Notes: generated from the sequence alone by a model not told the origin. A stretch of 64,000 nucleotides of DNA from CAZPXZ01 sp965221505 (GCA_965221505.1 CBDCSI010000002.1:1-64000); one strand, 5' to 3'. Numbered from the stretch's first letter, positions 54,459-63,890 are shown. Numbers and translations are program-made.

Positions 54459-55975
54459 GAGACGGCCCCCACGGGTTCGTCGACCGAGTCCAGCGGATGC
54501 GTGATCTGCTCGAGCACCAGCGCCGGCGTTATGTCGTCGAGACCGATCTCGCCGATCTGCATGCCTCGGTAGAAGGTGATCACGCGGTCGGCGAGTCCGG
54601 CGATCTCCTGCAGGTCGGTCGACGCGAACACGATGCCGGCGCCTTCTCCGGCCAGCTCCCGCAGCTTCTGGTAGATCTCCGCGCGCGCACCCACGTCGAC
54701 GCCGCGCGTCGGCTCGTTGACCAGAATGATCCGCGGCTCGATCGCGAGCCACTTGCCGAGCGCCACCTTCTGCTGGTTGCCGCCCGAAAGCACTCCGGCC
54801 TCGGCCGAGAGACGGGCGACGTCGACGGTGAACTTCTCCGCGTTGGTCCGGGCCATGATCCGCTCCAGGCCATGCCGCAGGATTCCGGAGGCGGAGATGC
54901 GGCCGAGCGCGGGCGACGTCAGGTTCTCGATGATCGGCCGTCCCAGAAACAGCCCGTCGCGCTTGCGGTCGTCCGAGCAATACGCGATTCCGTGCCGGAT
55001 GGCTTCCTTCGGCGATCGGGGCAAGAACGTCTTGCCCCCGCACACGATCTCGCCGCTTCGCGCCCCGAGCGCGCCGGCGATCGCCGCCAGCGCGTAGCCG
55101 GAGCCGCTGCCGAGCTGTCCGGCCAGCCCCAGGATCTCGCCCGGGTAGAGGTCGAAGTCGAACGCCTCCACCGCGCCGTCCGGCCATAGGTTGCGAACCC
55201 GAAGCAGCGGCTCCTCCCGCGCGACCGGCACGCGCGGCGGGAACATGTTCTCCAGCGCCCGGCCCAGCATCAGTTCGACGAGCGCATGCACGTCGAGCTC
55301 GGAGGCCGGGCGCGGCGGAATTCCCTCGCCGTCGCGCAACACGGTAATGCGATGGCAGACCTCGAATATCTCGTCCATGCGATGGCTGACGTAGACGATC
55401 GACTTGCCGTTGGCCGCCAGGCGCCGCACCATGTCCAGGATCCGGACGCTGTCCCGCTCGCCCAGCGCCGCCGTAGGCTCGTCCAGGATCAGGACCTGCG
55501 GGTCGTGCGCCAGAAGACGGGCCACCTCGACCAGTTGCTGCTCCCCGACGGACAGCCGGTTGACCGCCATCAAGGGGTCGATCTCCGCCAGACCGACCTC
55601 CTGCAGATAGGGCCGGGCACGGTCCGCGAGGGTGCGCCGGGTGGCGACCGTGGGAACCCGGTCGCCGGCGAGAAGGACGTTTTCGGCCACGCTCATGGCC
55701 GGGATCAGGCTCAATTCCTGCTGCGCGACGGCGATGCCCTCGCGCTCGGCGCGCGACGGACTGGCGAACCGGACCTCCCGTCCCTCGACCCGGATCGTTC
55801 CGCTGTATTCGTTGTCGAACCCGCTTACGATCTTGACCAGCGTCGACTTGCCGGCGCCGTTCTCGCCGACCAGACCCATGACCTCGCCGCGAGAGATCTC
55901 GAAGTCCACGTCGTGCAGCGCCCGGATGTTGCCGAACGTGCGGCCGATGCCCGTGAGCTGCAGCAACGGGTTCAT
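54455..55975 (-). CDS. Sugar ABC transporter ATPase (RbsA/MglA type)
   Basis: 506 aa with two nucleotide-binding domains. The first has Walker A GENGAGKSTL, signature LSVGEQQ and Walker B LILDEPTAALG. The second has a degenerate P-loop (GQLGSGSGYAL), signature LSGGNQQK and EPTRGVD. This asymmetry is normal for the sugar family. It energises import through the two permeases. Confidence 0.95.
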   Translation of the reverse strand: MNPLLQLTGIGRTFGNIRALHDVDFEISRGEVMGLVGENGAGKSTLVKIVSGFDNEYSGTIRVEGREVRFASPSRAEREGIAVAQQELSLIPAMSVAENVLLAGDRVPTVATRRTLADRARPYLQEVGLAEIDPLMAVNRLSVGEQQLVEVARLLAHDPQVLILDEPTAALGERDSVRILDMVRRLAANGKSIVYVSHRMDEIFEVCHRITVLRDGEGIPPRPASELDVHALVELMLGRALENMFPPRVPVAREEPLLRVRNLWPDGAVEAFDFDLYPGEILGLAGQLGSGSGYALAAIAGALGARSGEIVCGGKTFLPRSPKEAIRHGIAYCSDDRKRDGLFLGRPIIENLTSPALGRISASGILRHGLERIMARTNAEKFTVDVARLSAEAGVLSGGNQQKVALGKWLAIEPRIILVNEPTRGVDVGARAEIYQKLRELAGEGAGIVFASTDLQEIAGLADRVITFYRGMQIGEIGLDDITPALVLEQITHPLDSVDEPVGAVS

Positions 55976-56074
55976 GTCGATCGGCTCCTCGACGCTCGCC
56001 GGGTTATCGGGCCGCCGGTCCGGATGGGTCGCCGAAGCCCGCGGCTCTCCGGCGACCCGTTTCCGCTTCGGGCG

Positions 56075-57109
56075 TCAGCTGCCCCAGGCTCCGGAGCATA
56101 GCTCGTCGATTCCGTAGAGCTTGCCGTCGTAGCCGCGCAGGGCCACGGTCTCGATGTTGTCGAGCGTCACCGCCGGGTTCGGCGTGAAGTTGATGTAGCG
56201 CGCCAGCGCTCCGGTCTCGAGATACTCTTCCACCATCTTGATGGCGAGCTGGCCCTCGTGCAGGGGGGATTGCAGGGTGGTACCGAACTGCTTCCCCTCC
56301 TCGATCAGCTGCTTGTCGCCGTTGCAGACGGTGCCGACCGCGATGACGTCTTCGCCCATGGCGTATCCCGCCTCCTCGAAGGCACCGATTCCGCCGGTGA
56401 GGATAGCGTCGTCCATGCCGTAGACGAAGTGAATGCCCTGGTCGCGGAGCGACGCGATCAGTTTCGCCGCGCCCTTGTAGCCGTTCGCCTGGCCGAAGCC
56501 CTCGCCCACGTCGCCGATGATGGTCAGCGGCGATCCGGCGATGGCGTCCTTGAACGCGTTGATCGACAGGCCGTAGCCGCCGTAGGAATGCGGGTAGGAC
56601 AACACGACGACGTTGAATCCCTCGCCGCCCTCGGCGAGCTTGCGGGCTGCGGCCTCGCGCATCATGTAGCCGGCGTTCCGGGCGCGCAGACGGTCGTCCG
56701 GCCCGGCGTAGCCGAAGATGTACTGCTTGTCCTGCTCGTTGGGTAGCTGGTTGATCTTCAGCACCGGGACGCCGGTGCGGGCCAGGGCGCGCAGGGACCC
56801 GAGTCCCGCCGTCGCGTCGGAAGGCCACCAGATGAACACGTCCGGCAACTGCCCTGCGGCCAGCACCTGCTGCACCTGCTGGTCCTGCTCCGCCTGGTTG
56901 AACTGGTTCTCGAATACCTTGATGTCGTAGCCCTTCAGCGCCGCCGTCTCCTTGATGCCCTTGATGAAGCGGCCGATATAGGCCTCTCCGGCAGGACCGT
57001 TGAACGAGACGATCGAGCCCTTGGTCTGCGCGGCCGCGGGCGCCGACGCGGTTCCGATCGCCAACGCCACGGACAGCGCCAGGGCATACGCCTTGCTTGA
57101 AAGTTGCAT
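56075..57109 (-). CDS. Sugar ABC transporter periplasmic binding protein
   Basis: 344 aa from the ATG at 57109, with AAGGAGGAAG directly upstream. Cleavable signal peptide (KAYALALSVALAIGTASAPA, then AAQ|T). The mature protein is of the ribose/galactose type (family 4): FNGPAGEAYIGRFIKGIKET, QAEQDQQVQQVLAAGQLPDV, VYGMDDAILTGGIGAFEEAG. It is first in the importer operon. The substrate, likely a sugar or polyol, is not readable from the fold. Confidence 0.93.
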   Translation of the reverse strand: MQLSSKAYALALSVALAIGTASAPAAAQTKGSIVSFNGPAGEAYIGRFIKGIKETAALKGYDIKVFENQFNQAEQDQQVQQVLAAGQLPDVFIWWPSDATAGLGSLRALARTGVPVLKINQLPNEQDKQYIFGYAGPDDRLRARNAGYMMREAAARKLAEGGEGFNVVVLSYPHSYGGYGLSINAFKDAIAGSPLTIIGDVGEGFGQANGYKGAAKLIASLRDQGIHFVYGMDDAILTGGIGAFEEAGYAMGEDVIAVGTVCNGDKQLIEEGKQFGTTLQSPLHEGQLAIKMVEEYLETGALARYINFTPNPAVTLDNIETVALRGYDGKLYGIDELCSGAWGS

Positions 57110-57274
57110 GACTTCCTCCTTCGGGTTGTCGGCACCTGCTGCCGAACGATGGAGGCAGTCTACCCGTAAACGGGCGCAGGGATGAACACCGAATGTATCC
57201 ATTTCAGATATGTTCGGTCCGTATTGGACATAAACGGAGTATGCGAATCGCCCGGCGGTCGCGAGAGTAGAGGG

Positions 57275-57296
57275 ATGCCAGCACGAAGGATGGCAT
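57275..57296. promoter_or_regulatory. Inverted repeat in the divergent importer/dehydrogenase promoter region
   Basis: ATGCCA-N10-TGGCAT, perfect 6-base arms, 33 bases before the dehydrogenase start. A second dyad GTCC-N5-GGAC lies at 57217-57229, nearer the importer. Both fit operator sites for a dimeric regulator, with the winged-helix fusion protein the obvious candidate. Confidence 0.5.
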
Positions 57297-57328
57297 AGTC
57301 CCGAATCAATTGACGGAGGGTATCGATC

Positions 57329-58132
57329 ATGGACAAGACTCGCCTGGCCGGGAAGCACGCGCTGATCACGGGCGGCGCGCAGGGCATGGGCGCGGCCGTG
57401 GGCCGGTATTTTGCCGCCCAGGGAGCGAAGGTCTGCCTCGGCGACCTCAATCTGGACCACTGCCGGCAGGTCGCGGCAAGCATCGCCGACGACGGCGGGT
57501 CGGCGATCGCGGTGAAGATGGACGTGACCGTGCGGTCGGACGTCCGGGCCGCGGTCGAGGCGACCGTGGAGGCCTTCGGTTCGATCAACGTGATGCTGAA
57601 CAACGCCGGCATCAACAAGCCCCTGATGTTCCTGGACGTCACGGAGGAGAACTGGGACGCGATCATGGACGTCAACGCCAAGGGAACGCTGATCGGCATG
57701 CAGGAGGCGGCGAAGCAGATGATCCGGCAGGGAAAGGAAAACGGCCCCTACAAGATCATCAACGTCGGCTCGATCCTGAGTCGCCAGGCCTTCGACGACG
57801 TCGTCCCCTACGCCTGTTCCAAGCATGCCGTTCTGGCGATGATCAACGGCGGAGCCAAGGCGCTGGTCGAGCACAACATCACCGTAAACGGATACGGGCC
57901 CGGCGTCGTTCGGACCGAGCTCTGGGAACAGCTCGACAAGGATCTGGTGTCGATCGGCAAGTTCGAACGGGAGGGCGAATCGATGGATCACCTCGCCGAG
58001 ACCATGATCCTGATGAAGCGCTACTCGTATCCTGAGGACGTGATCGGCACGGCCGCGTTTCTGGCCAGTCCCGAATCCGATTACATGACCGGACAGTTGA
58101 TCATGATCGACGGCGGCATGGTCATGCAATAG
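57329..58132 (+). CDS. Short-chain dehydrogenase/reductase (sugar-alcohol type)
   Basis: 267 aa, with GGAGGG 8 bases upstream. Classical SDR: TGGAQGMGAAVGRYF (NAD(P) binding), NNAGINKP, NVGSILSRQAF with the active-site Ser, YACSK (Tyr/Lys), and GPGVVRTELW. The aspartate after the second strand (GDLNLD) points to NAD(H). It resembles sorbitol, galactitol or butanediol dehydrogenases. It is divergent from the sugar importer and likely oxidises the imported polyol or sugar. Confidence 0.88.
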   Translation: MDKTRLAGKHALITGGAQGMGAAVGRYFAAQGAKVCLGDLNLDHCRQVAASIADDGGSAIAVKMDVTVRSDVRAAVEATVEAFGSINVMLNNAGINKPLMFLDVTEENWDAIMDVNAKGTLIGMQEAAKQMIRQGKENGPYKIINVGSILSRQAFDDVVPYACSKHAVLAMINGGAKALVEHNITVNGYGPGVVRTELWEQLDKDLVSIGKFEREGESMDHLAETMILMKRYSYPEDVIGTAAFLASPESDYMTGQLIMIDGGMVMQ

Positions 58133-58478
58133 GGCGCACCGCTTCGAGCGGTCCCGGCCGGGAGCGGATCGCGCCCTCGCCGCGTCGCTCGGGGGCTACC
58201 CGGCTGACCGAGGGAGCGTCGTACCTACGTAGTCGGACGCCCCCGAACTGCCGTTCGCGCGCCGCCGGAGATCCGGTCGCAGCGCGGCGAAGCTCGCGCG
58301 CCCGGCCTCGACCGCATCGGCCCGCCCGCCTTGCGGTCGCCTGCGCGGCCGGGACGCGGTGCGGCATCCTTCCGTCCGCAACGCCGGACGTTCCGGGTAT
58401 CATGCCTGCGCGCGTGACCCTCGCGCGCATGCAGGACGAACCAGCTGGGGCCGGGCGACCTCCGGCGCATCCCTATCC
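58133..58478. other. Intergenic region before the ccm operon
   Basis: 346 bases with no gene. A short hairpin ACCGCT-TCG-AGCGGT (58138-58152) directly follows the dehydrogenase stop and may be its terminator, although no T-run follows. A GC-rich stretch leads to ccmA. I could not pick a ccm promoter with confidence. Confidence 0.4.
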
Positions 58479-59108
58479 ATGAGCCTTCGAATCCGCGACC
58501 TGTCCTGCAGCCGTGCGGGACGCCCCCTGTTTCGTGGCATGAACCTGACCCTGGAGCCGGGCGAAATCTGCCATGTCCGGGGGCCGAACGGCTCCGGCAA
58601 GTCGTCGCTGCTCCTGACACTGGCCGGGTCCCTGCCGCCCGTCGAGGGCGAGGTGTCTTGGAACGACGCGCCGCTTCCGGCCGACGGCGTGGCCCTCGCC
58701 GGCCATCTCGACGGGCTGAAGCCCGCACTCACGCTGCGGGAGAACCTCGACTTCTGGAGCTCGGTGCTCGGGGCAGCGGGCGGGAGCGTATCGCAGGCGC
58801 TGGCGACCCTTCGCATCGAGCATTGCGCCGACGTGCCGGCCGTACGCTGCTCGGCCGGGGAGCGAAGACGCGCGGCTCTCGCCCGCGTGTTCCTGACCGG
58901 CCGGCCGATCTGGCTCCTGGACGAGCCGGGCGCCACGCTGGATCCGGCGGGCCGGAGCATTCTCCGCCGCCTCCTCTCGGATCACGTACGAGCCGGCGGC
59001 TACGCCCTGGTGGCGACGCATGACGCGCTGCCTCCCGAGCCGTCCCGAGTGATCGATTTGAGCGCGTTCGCGCTTGCGAACGTCGGCGGCGAGGAATGGT
59101 TCCGGTGA
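58479..59108 (+). CDS. ccmA: Heme exporter ATPase CcmA
   Basis: 209 aa from the ATG at 58479. The frame extends upstream but the family starts at MSLRIRDLSCSRAGRPLFRG. Walker A GPNGSGKSSLL, signature CSAGERRRAALARV, Walker B IWLLDEPGATLD. With CcmB, CcmC and CcmD it forms the complex that releases holo-CcmE in cytochrome c maturation. It overlaps ccmB. Confidence 0.95.
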   Translation: MSLRIRDLSCSRAGRPLFRGMNLTLEPGEICHVRGPNGSGKSSLLLTLAGSLPPVEGEVSWNDAPLPADGVALAGHLDGLKPALTLRENLDFWSSVLGAAGGSVSQALATLRIEHCADVPAVRCSAGERRRAALARVFLTGRPIWLLDEPGATLDPAGRSILRRLLSDHVRAGGYALVATHDALPPEPSRVIDLSAFALANVGGEEWFR

Positions 59109-59761
59109 GCGCGGGCCGGACGCTGCTTCGATCCGAGCTTCGGACGGCGCTTCGAGGCGGCGGCGCCGGCGTACCGCTGGCCTTCTTCGTCCTGGTCGCG
59201 GCGCTCGCACCCCTGGCGGTCGGCGGCGACCCGGCGGTTCTGGAGCGGATTTCCGGGGGCGTGATCTGGCTCGGCGCCATGCTCGCCTCGCTGGTCTCGC
59301 TGGACAGGATGTTCCGGACCGATCTGGAGGACGGTTCGCTGGCGGTGTTTCGAACCTCCGCGTTCGCGCTGGAGTGGTTCGCGCTGGTCAAGTGCGGAGC
59401 GACGTGGCTTCTGACCGGCCTACCCTTGCTCCTCGTCGCCCCGGTCACGACGCTGCTGCACGGCGCCTCGGGCGAATCGGCTCTGCGTCTGGCGCTGTCG
59501 CTCGCGATCGGAACGCCGGCGCTCGCGCTTCTCGGCGGCGTCACCGCCGCACTGACGGCGGGCATGCGCGCGCCGGGCGTCCTCGTTCCCGTGCTGGCGG
59601 CCCCGCTGGCGGCGCCGGTGCTGCTGTTCGGGACGGTGGCGGCGGACCCCGCCCTCGCCGCCCGCAACGAGGCGGCGCTGCTGCTGGGCGCCTTTACCCT
59701 GGCCGCCTTGGCCGCGACGCCCTTCGCGATCGCGGCAGCGCTTCGGCAGACGGAATCGTGA
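59096..59761 (+). CDS. ccmB: Heme exporter permease CcmB
   Basis: 221 aa from the ATG at 59096. A GTG at 59105 that overlaps the ccmA stop is an alternative. About six membrane spans. The conserved segment LASLVSLDRMFRTDLEDGSL and LLVAPVTTLLHGASG are typical. It is the membrane partner of CcmA. Confidence 0.94.
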   Translation: MVPVSAGRTLLRSELRTALRGGGAGVPLAFFVLVAALAPLAVGGDPAVLERISGGVIWLGAMLASLVSLDRMFRTDLEDGSLAVFRTSAFALEWFALVKCGATWLLTGLPLLLVAPVTTLLHGASGESALRLALSLAIGTPALALLGGVTAALTAGMRAPGVLVPVLAAPLAAPVLLFGTVAADPALAARNEAALLLGAFTLAALAATPFAIAAALRQTES

Positions 59762-59879
59762 CCGGAGCCCGACGGCGGAAGCGGTCGCCTTCCGCAATCC
59801 CGGCCGGCAAGGGGTATCGGTCGGCCGTCGGGAGCGGTATCCTGCGCGGTCCCCTCCCATTTCGACTCCGCTGCCGGCC

Positions 59880-60626
59880 ATGACCGTCGATTTTCACCGC
59901 TTCGCGACACCGAACGCGTTCTTGCGACTGGCGCGCCGGGCCGTGCCGGTTTCGCTGTTCGTCTTCGTCGCGTTCGGCAGCGTGGGCGCGATCTGGGGCC
60001 TGTTTTTCGCGCCGCCCGACTATCAGCAGGGCGACTCGGTCCGGATCATGTATATCCACGTGCCGGCTGCCTGGGCCGCGCTCGCGGCCTATTCCGTGAT
60101 GGCCGTCGCCAGCCTCGCGAACCTCGTATGGCGCCACCCGGTCGCGGCGCTCGTGGCGCGGGGTGCGGCGGTTCCAGGCGCGATCTGCACGCTGCTCGCT
60201 TTGGTGTCCGGCTCGCTCTGGGGCAAGCCGATGTGGGGGACCTGGTGGGCCTGGGGCGACGCGCGGCTCACGTCCATGCTGGTGCTGTTCTTTCTCTATG
60301 TCGGCTATATCGCCCTGTGGAACGCGTTCCGGAACCCGTTGCGGGCCATGCGCCCGGCATCGATCTTGTGTCTCGTCGGCGCGATCGACCTGCCGATCGT
60401 CAAGTTTTCGGTCGACTGGTGGAACACGCTGCATCAGCCGGCGAGCGTGCTGCGTCTCGACGGACCGACGATCCATCCCAGCATGCTGTGGCCGCTCCTG
60501 GTCATGGCGGTCGCGGTCTTCGCGTTTCTCGTCGCCGTCACCTGCCTGTCGACCCGGACGCAAATCCTGGAGATGCGGATCGCTTCGCTGCAGGCGGCCC
60601 GAAGGCCGGGCGTGTCGACGCCATGA
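59880..60626 (+). CDS. ccmC: Heme-handling protein CcmC
   Basis: 248 aa with six membrane spans. The periplasmic tryptophan-rich heme-binding motif is WGTWWAWGDARLTS, near residue 120. It is flanked by the histidines in YIHVPAAWAA and in NTLHQPASV. It transfers heme to CcmE. Its stop overlaps the ccmD start. Confidence 0.96.
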   Translation: MTVDFHRFATPNAFLRLARRAVPVSLFVFVAFGSVGAIWGLFFAPPDYQQGDSVRIMYIHVPAAWAALAAYSVMAVASLANLVWRHPVAALVARGAAVPGAICTLLALVSGSLWGKPMWGTWWAWGDARLTSMLVLFFLYVGYIALWNAFRNPLRAMRPASILCLVGAIDLPIVKFSVDWWNTLHQPASVLRLDGPTIHPSMLWPLLVMAVAVFAFLVAVTCLSTRTQILEMRIASLQAARRPGVSTP

Positions 60627-60796
60627 TCGCGGACTTGTTCTGGCTGGACGGCAACGGCCCCTTCGTGTGGGGCGCATGGTTTGCCGGCGGCGTACTGCTG
60701 AAGCTGTGCCTCGCTCAGGCGCTGCACCGGGACTGGCGCACGCGTCGGCGCCTGGAATCGCTCGCGGGTCCGAGCCCTCAGGGGGACGAGCGGTGA
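60623..60796 (+). CDS. ccmD: Heme exporter protein CcmD
   Basis: 57 aa, a single membrane span (GPFVWGAWFAGGVLLKLCLA) followed by a basic cytoplasmic tail (HRDWRTRRRLES). The size, position and topology fit CcmD, which stabilises the CcmABC-CcmE complex. Sequence similarity within this family is always weak, so the call rests mainly on context. Confidence 0.75.
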   Translation: MIADLFWLDGNGPFVWGAWFAGGVLLKLCLAQALHRDWRTRRRLESLAGPSPQGDER

Positions 60797-60934
60797 GTCG
60801 GCCGACTCTCTTGCCGTTCTGCCCACCGTTTCTCGCGCGGGCGATCGGGACGTCGACGCAGGGCGACGCTCGCGGGCATTCGCCGGCCCGCGCCGGCTGC
60901 CGCCGGCATTCGCACGGGCAGGAGACCGCGGGAC

Positions 60935-62920
60935 GTGTTTGAGGGATCCCCGATCGAGACCGGCATGGCGGCGATGTCCGTCGCGCTTGCCCTGGCGGTC
61001 TTTTCCGTCGGCTCGGCCGCGTTCGGATTATGGCGGCGGGTCCCTTCCTTCCAGGCGGCCGCCCGTCGGGCGCTCTACATGAACGTGCCGTTGACATGCC
61101 TCGCCTTCGCCGTTCTGGTCCATGCGTTTATCGTCAAGGATTACTCGGTCGCCTACGTCGCGCAAAACTCCAACAGCCTCCTGCCGCTGATCTACCGGGC
61201 GACCGCGACCTGGGGAGCGCACGAGGGCTCGTTGCTGCTCTGGCTGTTCTATCTGGTGCTGGTTTCCGCTCTGGCGCTCCGGCTGCATCGGGACACTCAC
61301 CCGCACTCCTCGCCCTGGATCGCCATGACGCTCGGGGCGATTCAGACGGCTCTCATCGCCTTCATCCTGTTCCTGTCCAATCCGTTCACGGAAATCCTCC
61401 CCGCCCTGCCCGAGGGCCGGGATCTCAACCCGCTGCTTCAGGACCCGGGGCTGATTTTTCACCCGCCCCTCCTCTATCTCGGATATGTCGGCTTCTCGGT
61501 GCCGTTCGCCTTCGCGATCGCGGCTCTGGCCCGAGGGTCGGTCACCTCGGCCTGGATCGTCGCGACCCGTCGCTGGGCCCTCTTCTCCTGGGCGGCGCTC
61601 ACCAGCGGAATCATGCTCGGCGGCTACTGGTCCTACTACGAGCTCGGCTGGGGCGGCTACTGGGCGTGGGATCCGGTCGAGAACGCGTCCTTCATGCCCT
61701 GGCTCACGGCGACCGCCTTCCTGCACTCGGTCATGGTCCAGGAGCGCAGGTCGTTCCACCAGGTGTGGAACCTGTTCCTGATCCTGGCGACCTTCTCGCT
61801 GTCGCTCTCCGGCACGTTCCTGGTGCGCTCGGGAATCCTGACGTCGGTGCACGCCTTCGCCGTCGACCCGGACCGCGGCGTCTACATTCTCGGCTTCCTG
61901 GCCCTGACCCTGGCCGTCAGCTTCGGCCTGCTGCTCTGGCGCGCCGGGTCGCTCCGCCAACCGGAGGACCGCTACCTGGCCCCGGTCTCGCGGGAGTCGG
62001 TCATCCTCTACAACAACCTGGTCTTCATGGTCGCCCTGTTCACCGTGTTCTTCGGCACCATGCTGTCGCTGTTCGCAGAGTTCCTGTTCGGAATCCAGCT
62101 CTCGGTCTCGGCGCCGTATTTCAACACCGTCATGGTGCCGATCATGCTCGTCGCGCTGATTCTCATGGGCGTGGGTCCGACCGTGCCGTGGCGACGCGCG
62201 AGCGCCTCGCTTCTCCGCCGGAGATTCCGCGTTCCGCTGGTTACCGCATTGCTGGCGGCGGCCGGGGTGCTTCTCTACGGAGAATGGATTGCGGCGGCCG
62301 CCCTGGCCGTCGTGACCTTCGCCGGCAGCGCGACCGTCCTCTCCGTGGCGTCGGACGCCCGCGCTCGCGCCGCAGGCGGCAACCGACTTCAGGCGCTCTC
62401 GAGTCTAGTGTCCGCGAACCGCCGCCGCTACGGCGGTCTCACGGTGCATCTCGGAATCCTGGTCATTGCGCTCGGACTCATCGGGTCCGGTCTATTCAAG
62501 GACGAGCGCAGACTGGTCCTCGAGACCGGCGACCGCTTCGAAATCGGCGGCTACGACGCGGCCTATGTGAGCCGGGACGAGGTTCCCGGCCCGAACTACA
62601 TGGCCAGCCGGCTGACCTTCGACGTTTCCCGCAACGGAGAGCCCGTCGCCCGGATGCAGACCGAGAAACGCGACTATCCGCGGGGCGAGATGGTGACCAC
62701 GGAGGCCGCCATCCGGTCGACCCTGCTGGAGGATCTCTACCTCAGCTTCGAGGGCGAGTTCTCGGACGGCCGGGTGTCGATCCGCGCCTACCGAAATCCG
62801 CTCGTGTCCTGGATCTGGATCGGATGGCTCGTCGTGGTCTTCGGAGCCGCAGTCTCGCTCTCCGGGCCGCGGCGGCGACAGGACCCGTTGCCCGCGCCGG
62901 GCGGTGCGGTGTCGGCCTGA
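60935..62920 (+). CDS. ccmF: Heme lyase subunit CcmF
   Basis: 661 aa from a GTG, with CAGGAG about 12 bases upstream. About 15 membrane spans. Tryptophan-rich motif GGYWAWDPVENASFMPWL near residue 240, and the histidines in VHAFIVKDYSVAY, HEGSLLLW, FHPPLLYLG and SVHAFAVDP. It ligates heme to apocytochrome c with CcmH. ccmE, usually directly upstream, is absent. Confidence 0.97.
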   Translation: MFEGSPIETGMAAMSVALALAVFSVGSAAFGLWRRVPSFQAAARRALYMNVPLTCLAFAVLVHAFIVKDYSVAYVAQNSNSLLPLIYRATATWGAHEGSLLLWLFYLVLVSALALRLHRDTHPHSSPWIAMTLGAIQTALIAFILFLSNPFTEILPALPEGRDLNPLLQDPGLIFHPPLLYLGYVGFSVPFAFAIAALARGSVTSAWIVATRRWALFSWAALTSGIMLGGYWSYYELGWGGYWAWDPVENASFMPWLTATAFLHSVMVQERRSFHQVWNLFLILATFSLSLSGTFLVRSGILTSVHAFAVDPDRGVYILGFLALTLAVSFGLLLWRAGSLRQPEDRYLAPVSRESVILYNNLVFMVALFTVFFGTMLSLFAEFLFGIQLSVSAPYFNTVMVPIMLVALILMGVGPTVPWRRASASLLRRRFRVPLVTALLAAAGVLLYGEWIAAAALAVVTFAGSATVLSVASDARARAAGGNRLQALSSLVSANRRRYGGLTVHLGILVIALGLIGSGLFKDERRLVLETGDRFEIGGYDAAYVSRDEVPGPNYMASRLTFDVSRNGEPVARMQTEKRDYPRGEMVTTEAAIRSTLLEDLYLSFEGEFSDGRVSIRAYRNPLVSWIWIGWLVVVFGAAVSLSGPRRRQDPLPAPGGAVSA

Positions 62921-62932
62921 GGAGCGCGCGGC

Positions 62933-63469
62933 ATGGCCCGACACGCCTGGCGAGCGCTCGCCGTCATCGGCCCGCTGATCGTCGTCGCGGCCTTCGGATT
63001 CGGTCTGACTCGCGACCCCGGACGGATCGAGTCCGTGACCGTGGGCAAGCGCGCGCCCGCCTTCGAACTCGCGGCGCTGGAGGGAAGCGAGCCGATCCGG
63101 ATGGCGGACTACCGGGATCGGGTCGTGGTGGTCAATTTCTGGGCGTCCTGGTGCGTGTCCTGCCGTGTGGAACACGACGTGTTGATCGAACTCGGAACGC
63201 GGTTCGCCGGCCGGGACGATATCGCGATGCTCGGCGTCAACTACCGCGACACGCCCGACGGCGCACGAACCTTCCTGCTCCGATACGGTGCCTATCCGTA
63301 TCCGAGCGCGGTCGACCCCCGCGGGCGCACCGGCATCGACTTCGGCGTATACGGTCTGCCGGAGACGTATTTCGTCGACGAGTCGGGGCAAATCCGGTAC
63401 CGACATCTCGGGCCGATCGATCGGGAGACCGCCTATGCCGTTCTCGACGATCTGGGAATCCGGCCGTGA
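62933..63469 (+). CDS. ccmG: Thiol:disulfide interchange protein CcmG (DsbE)
   Basis: 178 aa. An N-terminal membrane anchor (LAVIGPLIVVAAFGFGL) is followed by a periplasmic thioredoxin fold with NFWASWCVSCRVEHDVL (active-site CVSC) and VYGLPETYFVDESG. It reduces apocytochrome c or CcmH cysteines. It overlaps ccmH (GTGA). Confidence 0.95.
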   Translation: MARHAWRALAVIGPLIVVAAFGFGLTRDPGRIESVTVGKRAPAFELAALEGSEPIRMADYRDRVVVVNFWASWCVSCRVEHDVLIELGTRFAGRDDIAMLGVNYRDTPDGARTFLLRYGAYPYPSAVDPRGRTGIDFGVYGLPETYFVDESGQIRYRHLGPIDRETAYAVLDDLGIRP

Positions 63470-63888
63470 CGCCCGCAGCCCGATCCGCATGCGCTGCGAT
63501 CCTCTGCGGCTGGCTCGTGATCGTTGCCGTGCCGGCAGCTTCGGAGACGGTTCGGGAAGACCCGCTCGAGGCGTCCGTGCGGGACATTGCGGAACGGCTG
63601 CGCTGTCCGGTCTGCCAGGGAGAGAACCTGTACGATTCGCAATCCGGACTTGCCGCAGAGATGCGGGATATCATCCGGGACCAGCTGGCGGCAGACCGCT
63701 CGGAAGACGAGATCGTCGCGTTCTTCGTCGACCGGTACGGGGACTACGTGCGGCTGGCGCCGAGATGGGGCGGCGGCCAATTGATCGTGTGGCTGGCGCC
63801 GCTCCTGGCGTTTGCCGTCGGCGCCGCAGGCGTGACCCTCGCGATACGGCGCCGGGCCCGGGCCTCCGGGGCGAACGAGCGGCAATGA
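63466..63888 (+). CDS. ccmH: Cytochrome c maturation protein CcmH
   Basis: 140 aa from a GTG overlapping the ccmG stop. The frame is open far upstream through ccmF and ccmG, but those are other genes. Signal peptide (CAAILCGWLVIVAVPAASE), then the redox motif RLRCPVCQGENLYDS, and a C-terminal membrane anchor (LIVWLAPLLAFAVGAAG). It is of the short type lacking the CcmI tetratricopeptide part. Confidence 0.95.
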   Translation: MTPAARSACAAILCGWLVIVAVPAASETVREDPLEASVRDIAERLRCPVCQGENLYDSQSGLAAEMRDIIRDQLAADRSEDEIVAFFVDRYGDYVRLAPRWGGGQLIVWLAPLLAFAVGAAGVTLAIRRRARASGANERQ

Positions 63889-63890
63889 GT

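Noticed and set aside
60793..60942. 49-codon GTG frame between ccmD and ccmF as a shrunken ccmE
   Set aside because: It has no membrane anchor, no heme-binding His motif and an Arg/His/Pro-rich composition, so it is probably noise.
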